A program made the translations under genes and the position numbers. A DNA stretch of 64,000 nucleotides from NCBI GenBank assembly GCA_938002965.1, contig CALKZY010000014.1:1-64000 (forward strand), written 5' to 3'. The notes beneath the pieces were generated by a model, which did no database searches, was not told where the DNA came from, and saw only the letters and a list, made by a program, of their open reading frames with translations. Of this stretch, positions 31,459 through 42,107 are shown in pieces (position 1 is the first letter of the stretch; the number at the start of each line of letters is the position of its first letter). The stretch comes from an uncultured Acidimicrobiales bacterium (GTDB lineage Bacteria; Actinomycetota; Acidimicrobiia; Acidimicrobiales; SZUA-35).

Positions 31459-33564
31459 ATGGCTGACCGACCCTCACCTCTCGACAAGTACCGCAACATC
31501 GGCATCATGGCCCACATTGATGCCGGTAAGACGACAACCACCGAGCGCATCCTCTTCTACACCGGTAAGAACTACAAGATCGGTGAGGTCCACGATGGTG
31601 GCGCCACCATGGACTGGATGGAGCAAGAGCAAGAGCGTGGTATCACTATCACGTCTGCTGCCACCACCTGTTTCTGGGATGATCACCGGATCAACATCAT
31701 CGACACCCCCGGCCACGTCGACTTCACTGTCGAGGTTGAGCGATCATTGCGCGTCCTCGATGGCGCCGTCGCTGTCTTCGACGGCGTTGCCGGTGTCGAA
31801 CCGCAAACCGAGACGGTGTGGCGTCAAGCTGACCGTTACGGCGTTCCACGCATGTGTTTCGTCAACAAGCTCGACCGAACCGGCGCCGACTTCTTCTTCT
31901 GCGTCGACACCATCAAGGAACGTCTGACCAACGACATCGCCGTTCTTCAACTTCCAATCGGCACCGAGTCGGACTTCACTGGCGTTATCGATCTCGTGCA
32001 GATGAAAGCTCTCGTCTGGCCGAAGGCCACGGACGAGAAAGATCTCGGCGCCACCTACGAGGTTGAGGACATTCCTGCCGACTTGGCCGACCAGGCTGAG
32101 GAGTACCGCGCCGAGCTGATGGACATCGTTGCCGGCGCCGACGAGACTCTCATGGAGAAGTACCTCGAGGACGAGGTCATCACCGACGACGAGCTCAGGG
32201 CCGGTATCCGAGCTGCAACTATTGCCGGTGCGATCGTGCCCATCCTGTGCGGCACGGCGTTCAAGAACAAAGGTGTGCAGCCGCTGCTCGACGCCGTCGT
32301 GAGCTACCTGCCATCACCGCTCGATCTTCCCCCGGTTGAAGGCAATCTGCTGAAAGGCGGCGATGCCGTCGAGCGCAAGCCCAGCGACACCGAGCCGTTC
32401 TCCGCTCTGGCGTTCAAGATTATGAACTCGCCTCAGCAGGGTGAAGGCAAGCTTACGTACTTCAGGGTTTACTCTGGGCGATTGGAACAAGGCGCTCAGG
32501 TGCTCAATGCCCGTACGGGCAACAAGGAGCGGATCGGTCGCCTCGTCGAGATGCACTCCATCAAAAAGGAGATGCGCGAAGTCGCCATGACCGGCGACAT
32601 CCTGGCCGTCCTCGGTCTCAAGGACGTGCGCACAGGTGACACGCTGACCGACGCTGACAATGCAATTGTTCTTGAGTCGCTTGACTTCCCGGATCCGGTT
32701 ATCCACGTTGCGATCGAACCCAAAACCAAGGGTGATCAGGACAAACTGGCCAAAGCACTCACCGAACTTTCCGCTGAGGACCCGACCTTCACCGTCACAA
32801 CCGATGAAGACACCGGGCAGACGATCATCGCCGGTATGGGCGAGCTCCATCTCGAGGTGCTCGTTGACCGCATGATGCGCGAGTTCAAGGTGGACGCCAC
32901 CGTGGGCAAGCCTCAGGTTGCCTACCGCGAAACCATTACTTCTAAAGTCGACAAAGACACCTACACCCACAAGAAGCAGACCGGTGGTTCCGGCCAATTC
33001 GCTGAGGTCACCATCATGATGGAGCCCAACGAGGTCGGTGGTGGCTACGAATTCGTCGACAAGATCACCGGTGGACGTATTCCCAAGGAGTACATCCCTT
33101 CGGTAAGCCATGGCATCGTCGAGGCGATGACCAATGGCGTTCTGGCCGGTTTCCCAACCGTCGACGTCCGAGTGACCTTGCTTGACGGCAAGTATCACGA
33201 CGTTGACTCATCGGAAATGGCCTTCAAGATCGCCGGGAACATGGCGTTCAAGCAGACGGCTCGCAAGGCGAGCCCCGTTCTGCTGGAGCCCGTCATGTCC
33301 GTCGAGGTGGTGACGCCCGAGGATTACATGGGCGATGTCATCGGCGACCTGAACTCACGACGAGGTCGGGTCGGTCAAATGGAAGCGCGTGGACTGAACC
33401 AGGTGGTGTCGGCCGAGGTGCCGCTGTCCGAAATGTTCGCCTACTCGAACGACCTGCGGTCAAAGACCCAGGGTCGGGCCACCTACACCATGCAATTCCA
33501 GAACTATCAACAAACACCCGGTAACGTGCAGGAAGAAATCGTCCAGCGCATCCGGGGTGAGTGA
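31459..33564 (+). CDS. fusA: elongation factor G
   Basis: A 701-residue translational GTPase. The G1 motif is [16 protein letters not shown]3 is DTPGHVDFT and G4 is NKLDR. Domain IV and V motifs include [11 protein letters not shown] and [17 protein letters not shown] drives translocation of the ribosome and recycling. Codon use is strongly C-ending, in contrast with the tuf gene that follows after 130 bases. Confidence 0.98.
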   Translation: MADRPSPLDKYRNIGIMAHIDAGKTTTTERILFYTGKNYKIGEVHDGGATMDWMEQEQERGITITSAATTCFWDDHRINIIDTPGHVDFTVEVERSLRVLDGAVAVFDGVAGVEPQTETVWRQADRYGVPRMCFVNKLDRTGADFFFCVDTIKERLTNDIAVLQLPIGTESDFTGVIDLVQMKALVWPKATDEKDLGATYEVEDIPADLADQAEEYRAELMDIVAGADETLMEKYLEDEVITDDELRAGIRAATIAGAIVPILCGTAFKNKGVQPLLDAVVSYLPSPLDLPPVEGNLLKGGDAVERKPSDTEPFSALAFKIMNSPQQGEGKLTYFRVYSGRLEQGAQVLNARTGNKERIGRLVEMHSIKKEMREVAMTGDILAVLGLKDVRTGDTLTDADNAIVLESLDFPDPVIHVAIEPKTKGDQDKLAKALTELSAEDPTFTVTTDEDTGQTIIAGMGELHLEVLVDRMMREFKVDATVGKPQVAYRETITSKVDKDTYTHKKQTGGSGQFAEVTIMMEPNEVGGGYEFVDKITGGRIPKEYIPSVSHGIVEAMTNGVLAGFPTVDVRVTLLDGKYHDVDSSEMAFKIAGNMAFKQTARKASPVLLEPVMSVEVVTPEDYMGDVIGDLNSRRGRVGQMEARGLNQVVSAEVPLSEMFAYSNDLRSKTQGRATYTMQFQNYQQTPGNVQEEIVQRIRGE

Positions 33565-33694
33565 GTGTGGCGAGGCTCTGCCTCGTCACCCCGAAGTTTC
33601 ACCCGCCTGCGGCGCCTGAAACCTGGGGAAACCTGAACGTACATCAAGCACCGGTCACACTAACTCGGTCCGGAAAAGCGAGAAGGAAACGGCT

Positions 33695-34882
33695 ATGGCC
33701 AAGGAAAAGTTTGAGCGTAATAAGCCTCATGTGAATGTGGGGACGATGGGTCATATTGACCATGGTAAGACGACGTTGACGGCTGCGATTACGAAGGTTT
33801 TGTCGGATCGTGTTGAGGGTTCGAATGCGACGGCGTTTGAGGATATTGACAAGGCTCCGGAGGAGCGTGAGCGTGGTATCACGATCAATGTTTCTCATGT
33901 GGAGTATGAGACGGATGCTCGGCATTATGCGCATGTTGATATGCCGGGGCATGCTGATTACATCAAGAATATGATTACGGGTGCTGCTCAGGTTGATGGG
34001 GCGATTTTGGTGGTTTCGGCTGCTGATGGTCCGATGCCGCAGACTCGTGAGCATGTGTTGTTGGCTCGTCAGGTTGGTGTGCCTGCGATTGTGGTGGCGT
34101 TGAATAAGGCCGACATGGTTGATGATGAGGAGCTTTTGGAGCTTGTTGAGATGGAGGCTCGTGAGCTTCTTAGTGAGTATGAGTTTCCGGGTGATGATGT
34201 GCCGGTTGTTCATGTGTCGGCGTTGAAGGCGTTGGAGGGTGATTCTGATGCTGGTGACAAGGTGATGGAGTTGATGGCTGCGGTGGATGAGTACATCCCG
34301 ATGCCGGAGCGTGATTTGGATAAGCCGTTCTTGATGCCGATTGAGGATGTGTTTTCGATTACTGGTCGTGGCACGGTGGTGACTGGCAAGATTGAGCAGG
34401 GGATGGTGAATACTGGTGATGAGTTGGAGATCATTGGTATTCGGGATACGCAGAAGACGACGTGTACTGGTGTGGAGATGTTCCGTAAGTTGCTTGATCA
34501 GGGTCAGGCTGGGGACAATATTGGTGCGTTGTTGAGGGGTATTGAGAAGGATGAGGTGCAGCGGGGTCAGGTGTTGGCTAAGCCTGGCAGTATCACTCCG
34601 CATACTGATTTTGAGGCTCAGGTGTATGTGTTGACGAAGGAGGAGGGTGGTCGCCATAAGCCGTTCTTTGGGAATTATCGTCCGCAGTTTTATTTCCGTA
34701 CGACTGATATTACGGGGACGGTGACGTTGCCTGAGGGTACGGAGATGTGCATGCCGGGTGATAATACGGAGATGTCGGTTGAGTTGATTAATCCGATTGC
34801 TATGGATGAGGGTTTGCGGTTTGCTATTCGTGAGGGTGGTCGTACTGTTGGTGCTGGCCGCGTCACCAAAATCATCAAATAA
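33695..34882 (+). CDS. tuf: elongation factor Tu
   Basis: A 395-residue protein of standard length. G1 is [15 protein letters not shown]3 is DMPGHADY (Met where Cys or Ala is more common) and G4 is NKAD; it ends [18 protein letters not shown]-Tu delivers aminoacyl-tRNA to the ribosome. The gene has very T-rich third positions (GTT, GAT, GCT, CGT and TTG are dominant) from the first few codons to about 34855, while rpsG, fusA and rpsJ on both sides prefer C. This sharp switch is unusual and may reflect transfer, gene conversion or selection. A tail-only copy lies at 1559-1630. Confidence 0.98.
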   Translation: MAKEKFERNKPHVNVGTMGHIDHGKTTLTAAITKVLSDRVEGSNATAFEDIDKAPEERERGITINVSHVEYETDARHYAHVDMPGHADYIKNMITGAAQVDGAILVVSAADGPMPQTREHVLLARQVGVPAIVVALNKADMVDDEELLELVEMEARELLSEYEFPGDDVPVVHVSALKALEGDSDAGDKVMELMAAVDEYIPMPERDLDKPFLMPIEDVFSITGRGTVVTGKIEQGMVNTGDELEIIGIRDTQKTTCTGVEMFRKLLDQGQAGDNIGALLRGIEKDEVQRGQVLAKPGSITPHTDFEAQVYVLTKEEGGRHKPFFGNYRPQFYFRTTDITGTVTLPEGTEMCMPGDNTEMSVELINPIAMDEGLRFAIREGGRTVGAGRVTKIIK

Positions 34883-34903
34883 GAGACTGGATACCAAGCA
34901 CCG

Positions 34904-35224
34904 ATGGCAGGCAAGCAGAAGATACGCATCCGGCTCAAGGCCTACGACCACGAGATCGTCGATCAGTCAACGAAGAAGATCGTCGAAACCGTGGCCAGGA
35001 CCAATGCTGCATTCCGCGGTCCTATCCCACTGCCGACCGAGAAGCATCGCTTTTGCGTGATTCGGTCGCCGCACAAGGACAAGGACAGTCGGGAACACTT
35101 CGAGATGCGCATTCACAAGCGCCTCATCGACATCCTGGAACCCAACCCCAAAACGGTTGACTCCCTACAGCGGCTGGAACTGCCGGCCGGTGTCGACATC
35201 GAACTGAAGATCCAAGAGGTCTAG
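34904..35224 (+). CDS. rpsJ: 30S ribosomal protein S10
   Basis: A 106-residue protein of standard length. It includes [20 protein letters not shown], the [16 protein letters not shown] loop and GVDIELKI at the end. S10 is part of the 30S head and, as NusE, of antitermination complexes with NusB. It lies 21 bases after tuf. The genes that usually follow (rplC, rplD and so on) are absent; a cluster of hairpins comes instead. Confidence 0.97.
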   Translation: MAGKQKIRIRLKAYDHEIVDQSTKKIVETVARTNAAFRGPIPLPTEKHRFCVIRSPHKDKDSREHFEMRIHKRLIDILEPNPKTVDSLQRLELPAGVDIELKIQEV

Positions 35225-35232
35225 GGCAACCG

Positions 35233-35325
35233 GCAACCCTTTGGGTTGCTGCGAGTTTCGCTTGGCGAGACTCGGGCCGTAGAAAGACTTGTAGGCAAAG
35301 CCCGGGCGCAATGCCCGGGCTTTGC
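35233..35325 (+). terminator. three hairpins ending the str operon
   Basis: GCAACCC/GGGTTGC (35233-35249) and a GAGTTTCGC/GCGAGACTC arm (about 35253-35273) precede the strong GCAAAGCCCGGGC/GCCCGGGCTTTGC hairpin (35295-35325). The last has a 13-bp stem and a GCAAT loop and is probably the main terminator. Confidence 0.7.
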
Positions 35326-35640
35326 CGCGCACGGGACTGCTCAGACGGCTCACCATTTAGGTGCATAAATGGGGGAGCATGACGTGGATTGTCGCTGCGT
35401 CTGCCTTGGAGCGATAACACACCTCTACAGCGTCCCGACGGCTCATTCCTTTCTTGAGCAATACTGCTTGCCCGATTGGGATCGCTAACCGGTGTGGCTA
35501 CGCAGCGTCGGTTTGTCACATGCTGGCTCTGATAAAATGGCTGCTTGTTTGCCACCTTCTCCAGGTCGGGGCGGCGTATGCTTTGCGTGATGTGCACGGC
35601 GCCATGTCGTGTTCACTTGATTATCCGAGGAGAGAGACAC
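35326..35640 (+). promoter_or_regulatory. leader region of the polyol ABC operon
   Basis: This 315-bp stretch has no convincing gene. A -10-like TGATAAAAT at about 35529-35537 is the best promoter hint, but the upstream -35 is poor. GAGGAGAGAGACAC directly before the next ATG is a good ribosome site. Confidence 0.3.
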
Positions 35641-37095
35641 ATGAAAGACAAAAGGGCATGGATAGCGCTCGCGCTTGCCTTTTCGCTAATCGTTGCCGCC
35701 TGCGGTAGCAGCGATGACGACGCCGGAGGCGACGAAGACGACAGCACAGCTTCCACTGCTGAGTCTGCCGAAGACGAAGCCATGGAAGACGAAGAAGCCA
35801 TGGAAGACGAAGAAGCCATGGAAGACGAAGAAGCCATGGAAGACGAAGAGGGCGCTGCTGATGGCGCCGATCGTTCGATCACCGTTGCTCTCGTCGGTAA
35901 CGACAACATCACTCGCATGGGCGAGCTCGCGGCGGAGTACTTCACGCCCGAGACCGGCATCGAAGTGAACCTGACCGTGCTCGATGAGCAGACACTGCGC
36001 GAGGTCACCACCCGTGACGTCGGCGCTGGCGGCGAGCAGTTCGACGTTGTCCAGATCGGTATGTACGAGACGCCGCAGTTCGGCGCCAACGGTTGGTTGG
36101 TTGGTCTTAACGACCTAGCCGCCGCATCCGACACCTACGACATCGATGACCTCATCCCGGCCGTCCGCAATGGTCTCTCAGTAGACGGTGAGCTTTACTC
36201 TTCACCGTTCTACGCTGAGTCGTCATTCGTCATGTACCGCTCGGACATCATCGACAACATGCCAGAAGCTCCCACCTGGGAAGAGGTCGCGGCGATCGCT
36301 CGCGAGATCGACTCGGACGAAATGGCCGGCATCTGCCTTCGTGGCAAGCCAGGCTGGGGCGACCTTGGCGCCGCCTTCACCACCGTGCTTAACACCTTCG
36401 GTGGCACCTGGTGGGAAGCAAACGCTGATGGCTCCATCGGCGCTTCACAGGTTGATCAACCCGAGTTCGCCGAAGCGCTGAACTTCTACGTTGACCTCCT
36501 CAATGACGCTGGCGAAGACGATGCTGCTAACTCCAGCTTCAACGAGTGCAAGACGCTCTACGAAGAGGGCAAGGTTGCAATGTGGTACGACGCCACCGTA
36601 GCTGCCAGCCTCTTCCCTGAAGACGTTGTTGAAAACACTGCCTTCGCTTTGGCTCCGACCAAGGAAACTGACGCATCAGGTTGGCTGTGGGCCTGGACCC
36701 TCGCTATCCCAGTGAGCACAAGTGATCAGGACGCCGCATGGCAGTTCATCGACTGGGCAACCAATGCCGGGTACCACGAGATCATCGCTGAAGAAGATGG
36801 CTGGCGTGCAGTTCCTCCGGGCACCCGTCAGTCGCTCTACGAGCGAGCCGAGTACCTCGAGGCCGCTGACGCATTCGCTCAGCGCACCCTTGATGCCATG
36901 CTCGCCGCACCGATCGACAACCCTGGCACCACGCCACGGCCCGGTCTTCCTGGCGTGCAGTACGTCGGTGTTCCTGAGTTCCAGGACGTCGGCACCCGCT
37001 GCACCGAGCTGTTCTCGTCAGCAATCGCTGGCTCGACTAGCGTCGAAGATGCACTGGCTGATTGCCACATCATCGCATCTGAAGTAAGCAGCTAA
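35641..37095 (+). CDS. polyol-type ABC transporter substrate-binding lipoprotein
   Basis: A 484-residue product from the ATG at 35641. The signal peptide MKDKRAWIALALAFSLIVAAC ends in lipobox Cys21. An acidic linker contains four copies of MEDEEA (residues 48-71). The rest is a family 1 solute-binding protein most like SmoE/MtlE mannitol/sorbitol-binding proteins: SPFYAESSFVMYRSDI, GICLRGKPGWGD, NTFGGTWWEA, WYDATVAAS and GWLWAWTLAIPVS. It would present a hexitol to the permeases encoded directly downstream. Two stacked hairpins after the stop separate it from the permeases and probably allow higher expression. Confidence 0.9.
   Translation: MKDKRAWIALALAFSLIVAACGSSDDDAGGDEDDSTASTAESAEDEAMEDEEAMEDEEAMEDEEAMEDEEGAADGADRSITVALVGNDNITRMGELAAEYFTPETGIEVNLTVLDEQTLREVTTRDVGAGGEQFDVVQIGMYETPQFGANGWLVGLNDLAAASDTYDIDDLIPAVRNGLSVDGELYSSPFYAESSFVMYRSDIIDNMPEAPTWEEVAAIAREIDSDEMAGICLRGKPGWGDLGAAFTTVLNTFGGTWWEANADGSIGASQVDQPEFAEALNFYVDLLNDAGEDDAANSSFNECKTLYEEGKVAMWYDATVAASLFPEDVVENTAFALAPTKETDASGWLWAWTLAIPVSTSDQDAAWQFIDWATNAGYHEIIAEEDGWRAVPPGTRQSLYERAEYLEAADAFAQRTLDAMLAAPIDNPGTTPRPGLPGVQYVGVPEFQDVGTRCTELFSSAIAGSTSVEDALADCHIIASEVSS
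35782..35853 (+). repeat. four tandem 18-bp units encoding MEDEEA
   Basis: Units start at 35782, 35800, 35818 and 35836; the first three are identical and the last diverges at its end. They lengthen the acidic linker between the lipid anchor and the binding domain. Copy number could vary between strains without breaking the frame. Confidence 0.9.
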
Positions 37096-37149
37096 TCCCA
37101 ACACTTTCAGTGTTGGGACCGGCCGTAGCACAATGCTACGGCCGGTCCC
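37096..37149 (+). promoter_or_regulatory. two overlapping hairpins between binding protein and permease
   Basis: TCCCAACACT/AGTGTTGGGA (37096-37118) and GGGACCGGCCGTAGCA/TGCTACGGCCGGTCCC (37115-37149, perfect 16 bp) share the bases 37115-37118, so both cannot form completely at once. The layout suits attenuation or mRNA stabilisation of the binding-protein message. Confidence 0.65.
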
Positions 37150-37201
37150 GGCTGCTGTGAATGTTGGGCGGAGCGTTGATTTGGACGGAGCTGGAGAACG
37201 C

Positions 37202-38116
37202 ATGGCCACTGCTGTGATCAGTCACGAAGAGGAAGTACGCCAACTTCAACGGAGAGAAGGATGGAGGCGTCGGCTCCCGATTCTCCCGGCGTTGATCTTC
37301 ACGATTGCGGTGACACAGATCCCCTTCCTGTTCACCCTCTTCTACAGCCTCACCGATTGGCGCATCGACACGGTCGATCCTCGCCAGTTCATTGGAGTCG
37401 AGAACTACACCAGCCTGGGTGGTGACAAGTTCTTCCTCGATGCGGCGTTCGTGACTGTCCAGATGACCGTCATGGCCGTGCTGGGCTCACTGATCGTGGG
37501 GACGGGCCTGGCCCTTCTGCTTGATCGTAAGTTCTTCGGGCAGGGATTCATCCGCACGCTACTCATCACGCCGTTCCTGGTCATGCCGGTCGTCGCCGGC
37601 TTCATGTGGAAGACGCAGATGTTCAACGCCACCTTCGGTGTGATCAACTGGGTCCTCAACACGGTCGGCATCGACTCGATCGAGTTCGCTACCAAGTATC
37701 CACTGGCTTCGGTGGTGGTGGTGCTCATCTGGCAGTGGAGCCCGTTCATGATGTTGATCATCCTGGCTGGCCTCCAGGGTCAGGACGCTTCGGTGTTAGA
37801 AGCGGCTCGGGTTGACGGTGCCACTGCGTGGGGGACCTTCCGCCAAATCACCCTGCCCCAGCTTCGGCCGTTCCTCGAACTCGGAACCCTGCTCGGTGCG
37901 ATCTATCTCATTCAGGTGTACGACCACATCGAAGTCATCGTGGGCGGCCAACCCGGCGCCAAGAACCTGCCGTTCTACATTGCACAGCGCTCGATCGGTG
38001 GCGGTAATCGTTTCGGCCTCGCATCGTCGTACTCGATCATCGTGGTGATCGCCTCGATCATCATCGCCAACATTGGTTTGCGAGTGCTCTCCAACCTGCT
38101 GGAGGACGATTCCTGA
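37202..38116 (+). CDS. polyol ABC transporter permease 1
   Basis: A 304-residue permease from the ATG at 37202. About six hydrophobic segments are seen, beginning at ILPALIFTIAVTQIPFLFTLF. The EAA loop that contacts the ATPase is EAARVDGATAWGTFRQITLP. It resembles SmoF/MalF-type permeases of the carbohydrate uptake-1 group. It overlaps the second permease gene by one base and should form a heterodimer with it. Confidence 0.9.
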   Translation: MATAVISHEEEVRQLQRREGWRRRLPILPALIFTIAVTQIPFLFTLFYSLTDWRIDTVDPRQFIGVENYTSLGGDKFFLDAAFVTVQMTVMAVLGSLIVGTGLALLLDRKFFGQGFIRTLLITPFLVMPVVAGFMWKTQMFNATFGVINWVLNTVGIDSIEFATKYPLASVVVVLIWQWSPFMMLIILAGLQGQDASVLEAARVDGATAWGTFRQITLPQLRPFLELGTLLGAIYLIQVYDHIEVIVGGQPGAKNLPFYIAQRSIGGGNRFGLASSYSIIVVIASIIIANIGLRVLSNLLEDDS

Positions 38117-38985
38117 TGCCCCTGTTCTCCAGAGCTCCCAAGGCCGAACCCATCCTCGGTCAGAACCGTTTAGTGGCAGCCTTGCTCGGGCTGCTGACCT
38201 GGTTCATCGGCCTCCTGTTCTTCTTCCCGTTGTTCTGGCTCGTGCTTAACGGGTTCAAGGAAGAGTCTGTAGCCAACGCAAGCCCGACGCTGATCTTCGA
38301 TCCAACGCTCGATCGCTTCTCCGAAGTCACCGAAGCAAACTCGGGTCTGCTGAGCTTCGCGGAAGCGTTCGGTAACTCGTTTTGGATTGTGTTGATCTCG
38401 ACGGTTTTGGTTATGATCCTCGCCGTTCCGGCGGCGTACGCACTGGCGATCCGCCCGATGCAGAAGTGGCGCGACGTGCTGTTCTTCTTCATCTCGACGA
38501 AGTTTCTACCCATCGTTGGTGTGATCATGCCGATTTGGATCATCGCTCGCGACCTCAACTTGCTGGGTACCCGCACCGTCCTCGTCGTCCTCTACACGGC
38601 AATGAACCTGCCCCTCGCCGTGTGGATGTTGCGATCGTTCTTCGCCGAAGTACCAAAGGAACTCATCGAAGCTGCCCAGATCGACGGCTGCAGCTTGCTG
38701 GGCCAACTACGTCAGGTGATCCTGCCGATCGTGGCACCTGGCCTGGCAGCCACCGCTCTGCTCTGCGTGATCTTTGCATGGAACGAGTTCTTCTTCGCCA
38801 TCCAGTTGAACCCGACCGGTGCGTCCACTATGCCGGTCTGGGTCAACTCCCAACAAAAGTTCCAAGGCCAGTTCCTTGCTGGACTTAGCGCTGCATCGGT
38901 TTTAGCCACGCTCCCGGTGGTTGTTGCGGGTTGGGTTGCACAGAAGCGCATGATTCGAGGCCTGGCAATGGGAGCAATCAAGTGA
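38116..38985 (+). CDS. polyol ABC transporter permease 2
   Basis: A 289-residue permease with six hydrophobic segments, starting with the long LLGLLTWFIGLLFFFPLFWL. The EAA motif is EAAQIDGCSLLGQLRQVILP. It matches SmoG/MalG-type permeases. It lies 48 bases before the ATPase gene. Confidence 0.9.
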   Translation: MPLFSRAPKAEPILGQNRLVAALLGLLTWFIGLLFFFPLFWLVLNGFKEESVANASPTLIFDPTLDRFSEVTEANSGLLSFAEAFGNSFWIVLISTVLVMILAVPAAYALAIRPMQKWRDVLFFFISTKFLPIVGVIMPIWIIARDLNLLGTRTVLVVLYTAMNLPLAVWMLRSFFAEVPKELIEAAQIDGCSLLGQLRQVILPIVAPGLAATALLCVIFAWNEFFFAIQLNPTGASTMPVWVNSQQKFQGQFLAGLSAASVLATLPVVVAGWVAQKRMIRGLAMGAIK

Positions 38986-39033
38986 TGCCCCGCACGACGA
39001 ATGCAAGCAGTTACGACACGAGGGGCATGACCC

Positions 39034-40113
<1,080 letters not shown>

Positions 40114-40322
40114 CTCTCTGGCTTGACGCCCGGCGACCGACGTCTTAGATCGCCCCGGTGGCCTCGCTCAGCTAATTGTGACGTTCCTGGCGCGCCGCGC
40201 CGGTTTGGCACAGCCCTGTTCCGGCAAAATGGCCCTTGTTAAGGCTGGGATAACCGACTCACAATAGGGTGCCCTGTCGAGCACGGTTCCGGCGTGTTCG
40301 CGATGAACCTTGGGAGGCAACC

Positions 40323-42104
40323 ATGGCAAGCACCGACGGTGGCAGTACAGCGTGGTCCGTTAAGGCTTTTCGACGAGGGGAGACTCCGCTTCCCGAACCA
40401 AATCTTGGGTGGAACGTTTACGGCAAGGGCGTCGAGTCCATCGGCCGTGACGGTGACCCTGAGACCATCGAGGTACCCGAACCGGCGCCCGACCAACTCC
40501 TCATTCGTATTGACGCTGTCGGACTGTGCTTCTCTGACGTCAAGTTGGTAAATCAGGGTGGCGACCACCCCAAGCTGTATGGGCGAGATCTCAAGGTTGA
40601 GCCGACCCGCTTGGGTCATGAGACATCGGTGACCGTGGTCGAGGTCGGCAGTGAACTGGCGGATAAGTATCACCCCGGCCAGCGCCTCGCCATTCAACCT
40701 GACATTCACGTCGACGGCCGCAGCACGGCCTACGGGTACACGATTCCGGGGGGCCTTATTCAGTATCACGTGATCGGGTCCGAGGTTCTCGATGCCGATG
40801 ACGGCGCCTATGTGATCCCGGTCAGCGACGACATCGGCTACGCCGCCGCTGCGTTGTCCGAACCATGGGCTTGTGTCGAGGCGGCCTACACCCAGCGTCG
40901 ACGTTTGCAGCCACTGGACGGCGGGATCATGTGGATCGTTGGCCGCCCCGACGATGACCGGGCATATGAGTTCAGCGCCGGCCTCGAGGCACCGGGCACT
41001 ATTGTCCTCACCGATGTTGCGCCCCAGGTAGCCGAAATGGTTCGCTCCGATAGCAGAGCAGGGGCGACTATCATCGAGCGCAATGGCCTGGCCCCCGGCG
41101 ACTACGCCGAGCTGTCAGCCGAGCTGACCGAGTCTGCTGGCTTCGATGACATTGTGCTCCTGGCACCCTCATCGGCGGACGTCGTCGAAGGATTGGGGAA
41201 GCTGATCGCCTTCCGAGGCACGATGAATCTGATCGGGACCTCGAAGATTGAGGGCAAGCCGAATATCGATGTCGGTCGGATTCACTACCACTACACGGCG
41301 TTCGTCGGGAACACTGGCCCTGATATTGCCGCCTCCTACGGCGAAGCCCGCAACCGGGCGGACGTTAAGTCCGGGGGAGTGGCCGTCTATGTCGGTGCCG
41401 GCGGACCGATGGGGCAGATGCACATGCAGCGAGCCCTCGAGAGCGCTAATGGTCCGGCGACGGTGATCGGCGTTGACCTTGACAGCGACCGGTTGGCGGT
41501 GGCCTGGAAGATGTTGGCCCAGTTGGCCGACGACAAGGGTCGGACTTTTGTGCTGTTCAACCCGAATGAAGCCGACGAGACAGTAGAGGAATTGGTGGCG
41601 CGCCACACCGAGGGGCGAGGTGCCGATGACGTCATCGTGACGGTTCCCAGTGGTCCGCTGATGTCCAACTCGGCTGAGCTTTTGGCCGATGACGGGATGC
41701 TGGTTCTGTTTGCCGGCGTTCCCAACGGCACAATGGCCCCTCTCGACATGTCCGATGTGTACCTCCACAACATGCAATTCACCGGTACTTCCGGTTCGAG
41801 CATCGAGGACCAGGCTCACGTCTTGGACAAAGCTGAGCGCGGTGACCTGTCTCCAGATCGTTCGCTGGCCGCGGTTGGAGGGATCGAGGCAGCTCAAGAT
41901 GGTGTGCAAGCCATGTTGGAGGGGCGGTTCGCCGGAAAGATCGTAATTTTCCCCCAATTGAGCGGGCTGCCGCTGACCGGTATAGGGGATCTGGCGTCAG
42001 AGCATCCTGATATCAAGGAGGCCATGACCGACGACGAGCTCTGGACTTTCGAAGCGGAAAACGTGCTGTTGCAGAAGTTCGCCAGCTCCGGCTCGTCGAT
42101 CTAA
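40323..42104 (+). CDS. zinc-type MDR dehydrogenase with two Rossmann segments
   Basis: A 593-residue product from the ATG at 40323, which has GGGAGG just upstream. The N-terminal GroES-like domain has catalytic zinc ligands Cys69 (GLCFSD), His99-Glu100 (GHE) and Glu180 (SEPWAC). Unlike usual 350-residue MDR enzymes, there are two nucleotide-binding-like segments: one at about 198-310 with a degenerate IVGRPDDD loop, and one at about 350-470 with a good VYVGAGGPMGQMH loop and VIGVDLDSDR. It resembles polyol-phosphate or sorbose-phosphate dehydrogenases. Placed between the polyol importer and a sugar-phosphate kinase, it probably oxidises the imported hexitol or its phosphate; the substrate is inferred. 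Confidence 0.75.
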   Translation: MASTDGGSTAWSVKAFRRGETPLPEPNLGWNVYGKGVESIGRDGDPETIEVPEPAPDQLLIRIDAVGLCFSDVKLVNQGGDHPKLYGRDLKVEPTRLGHETSVTVVEVGSELADKYHPGQRLAIQPDIHVDGRSTAYGYTIPGGLIQYHVIGSEVLDADDGAYVIPVSDDIGYAAAALSEPWACVEAAYTQRRRLQPLDGGIMWIVGRPDDDRAYEFSAGLEAPGTIVLTDVAPQVAEMVRSDSRAGATIIERNGLAPGDYAELSAELTESAGFDDIVLLAPSSADVVEGLGKLIAFRGTMNLIGTSKIEGKPNIDVGRIHYHYTAFVGNTGPDIAASYGEARNRADVKSGGVAVYVGAGGPMGQMHMQRALESANGPATVIGVDLDSDRLAVAWKMLAQLADDKGRTFVLFNPNEADETVEELVARHTEGRGADDVIVTVPSGPLMSNSAELLADDGMLVLFAGVPNGTMAPLDMSDVYLHNMQFTGTSGSSIEDQAHVLDKAERGDLSPDRSLAAVGGIEAAQDGVQAMLEGRFAGKIVIFPQLSGLPLTGIGDLASEHPDIKEAMTDDELWTFEAENVLLQKFASSGSSI

Positions 42105-42107
42105 CAC

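Noticed and set aside
33644-34951. 435-residue open frame antisense to tuf
   Set aside because: It arises from the T-rich codon style of tuf, giving a Thr/Asn/Ile/Arg-rich nonsense sequence.
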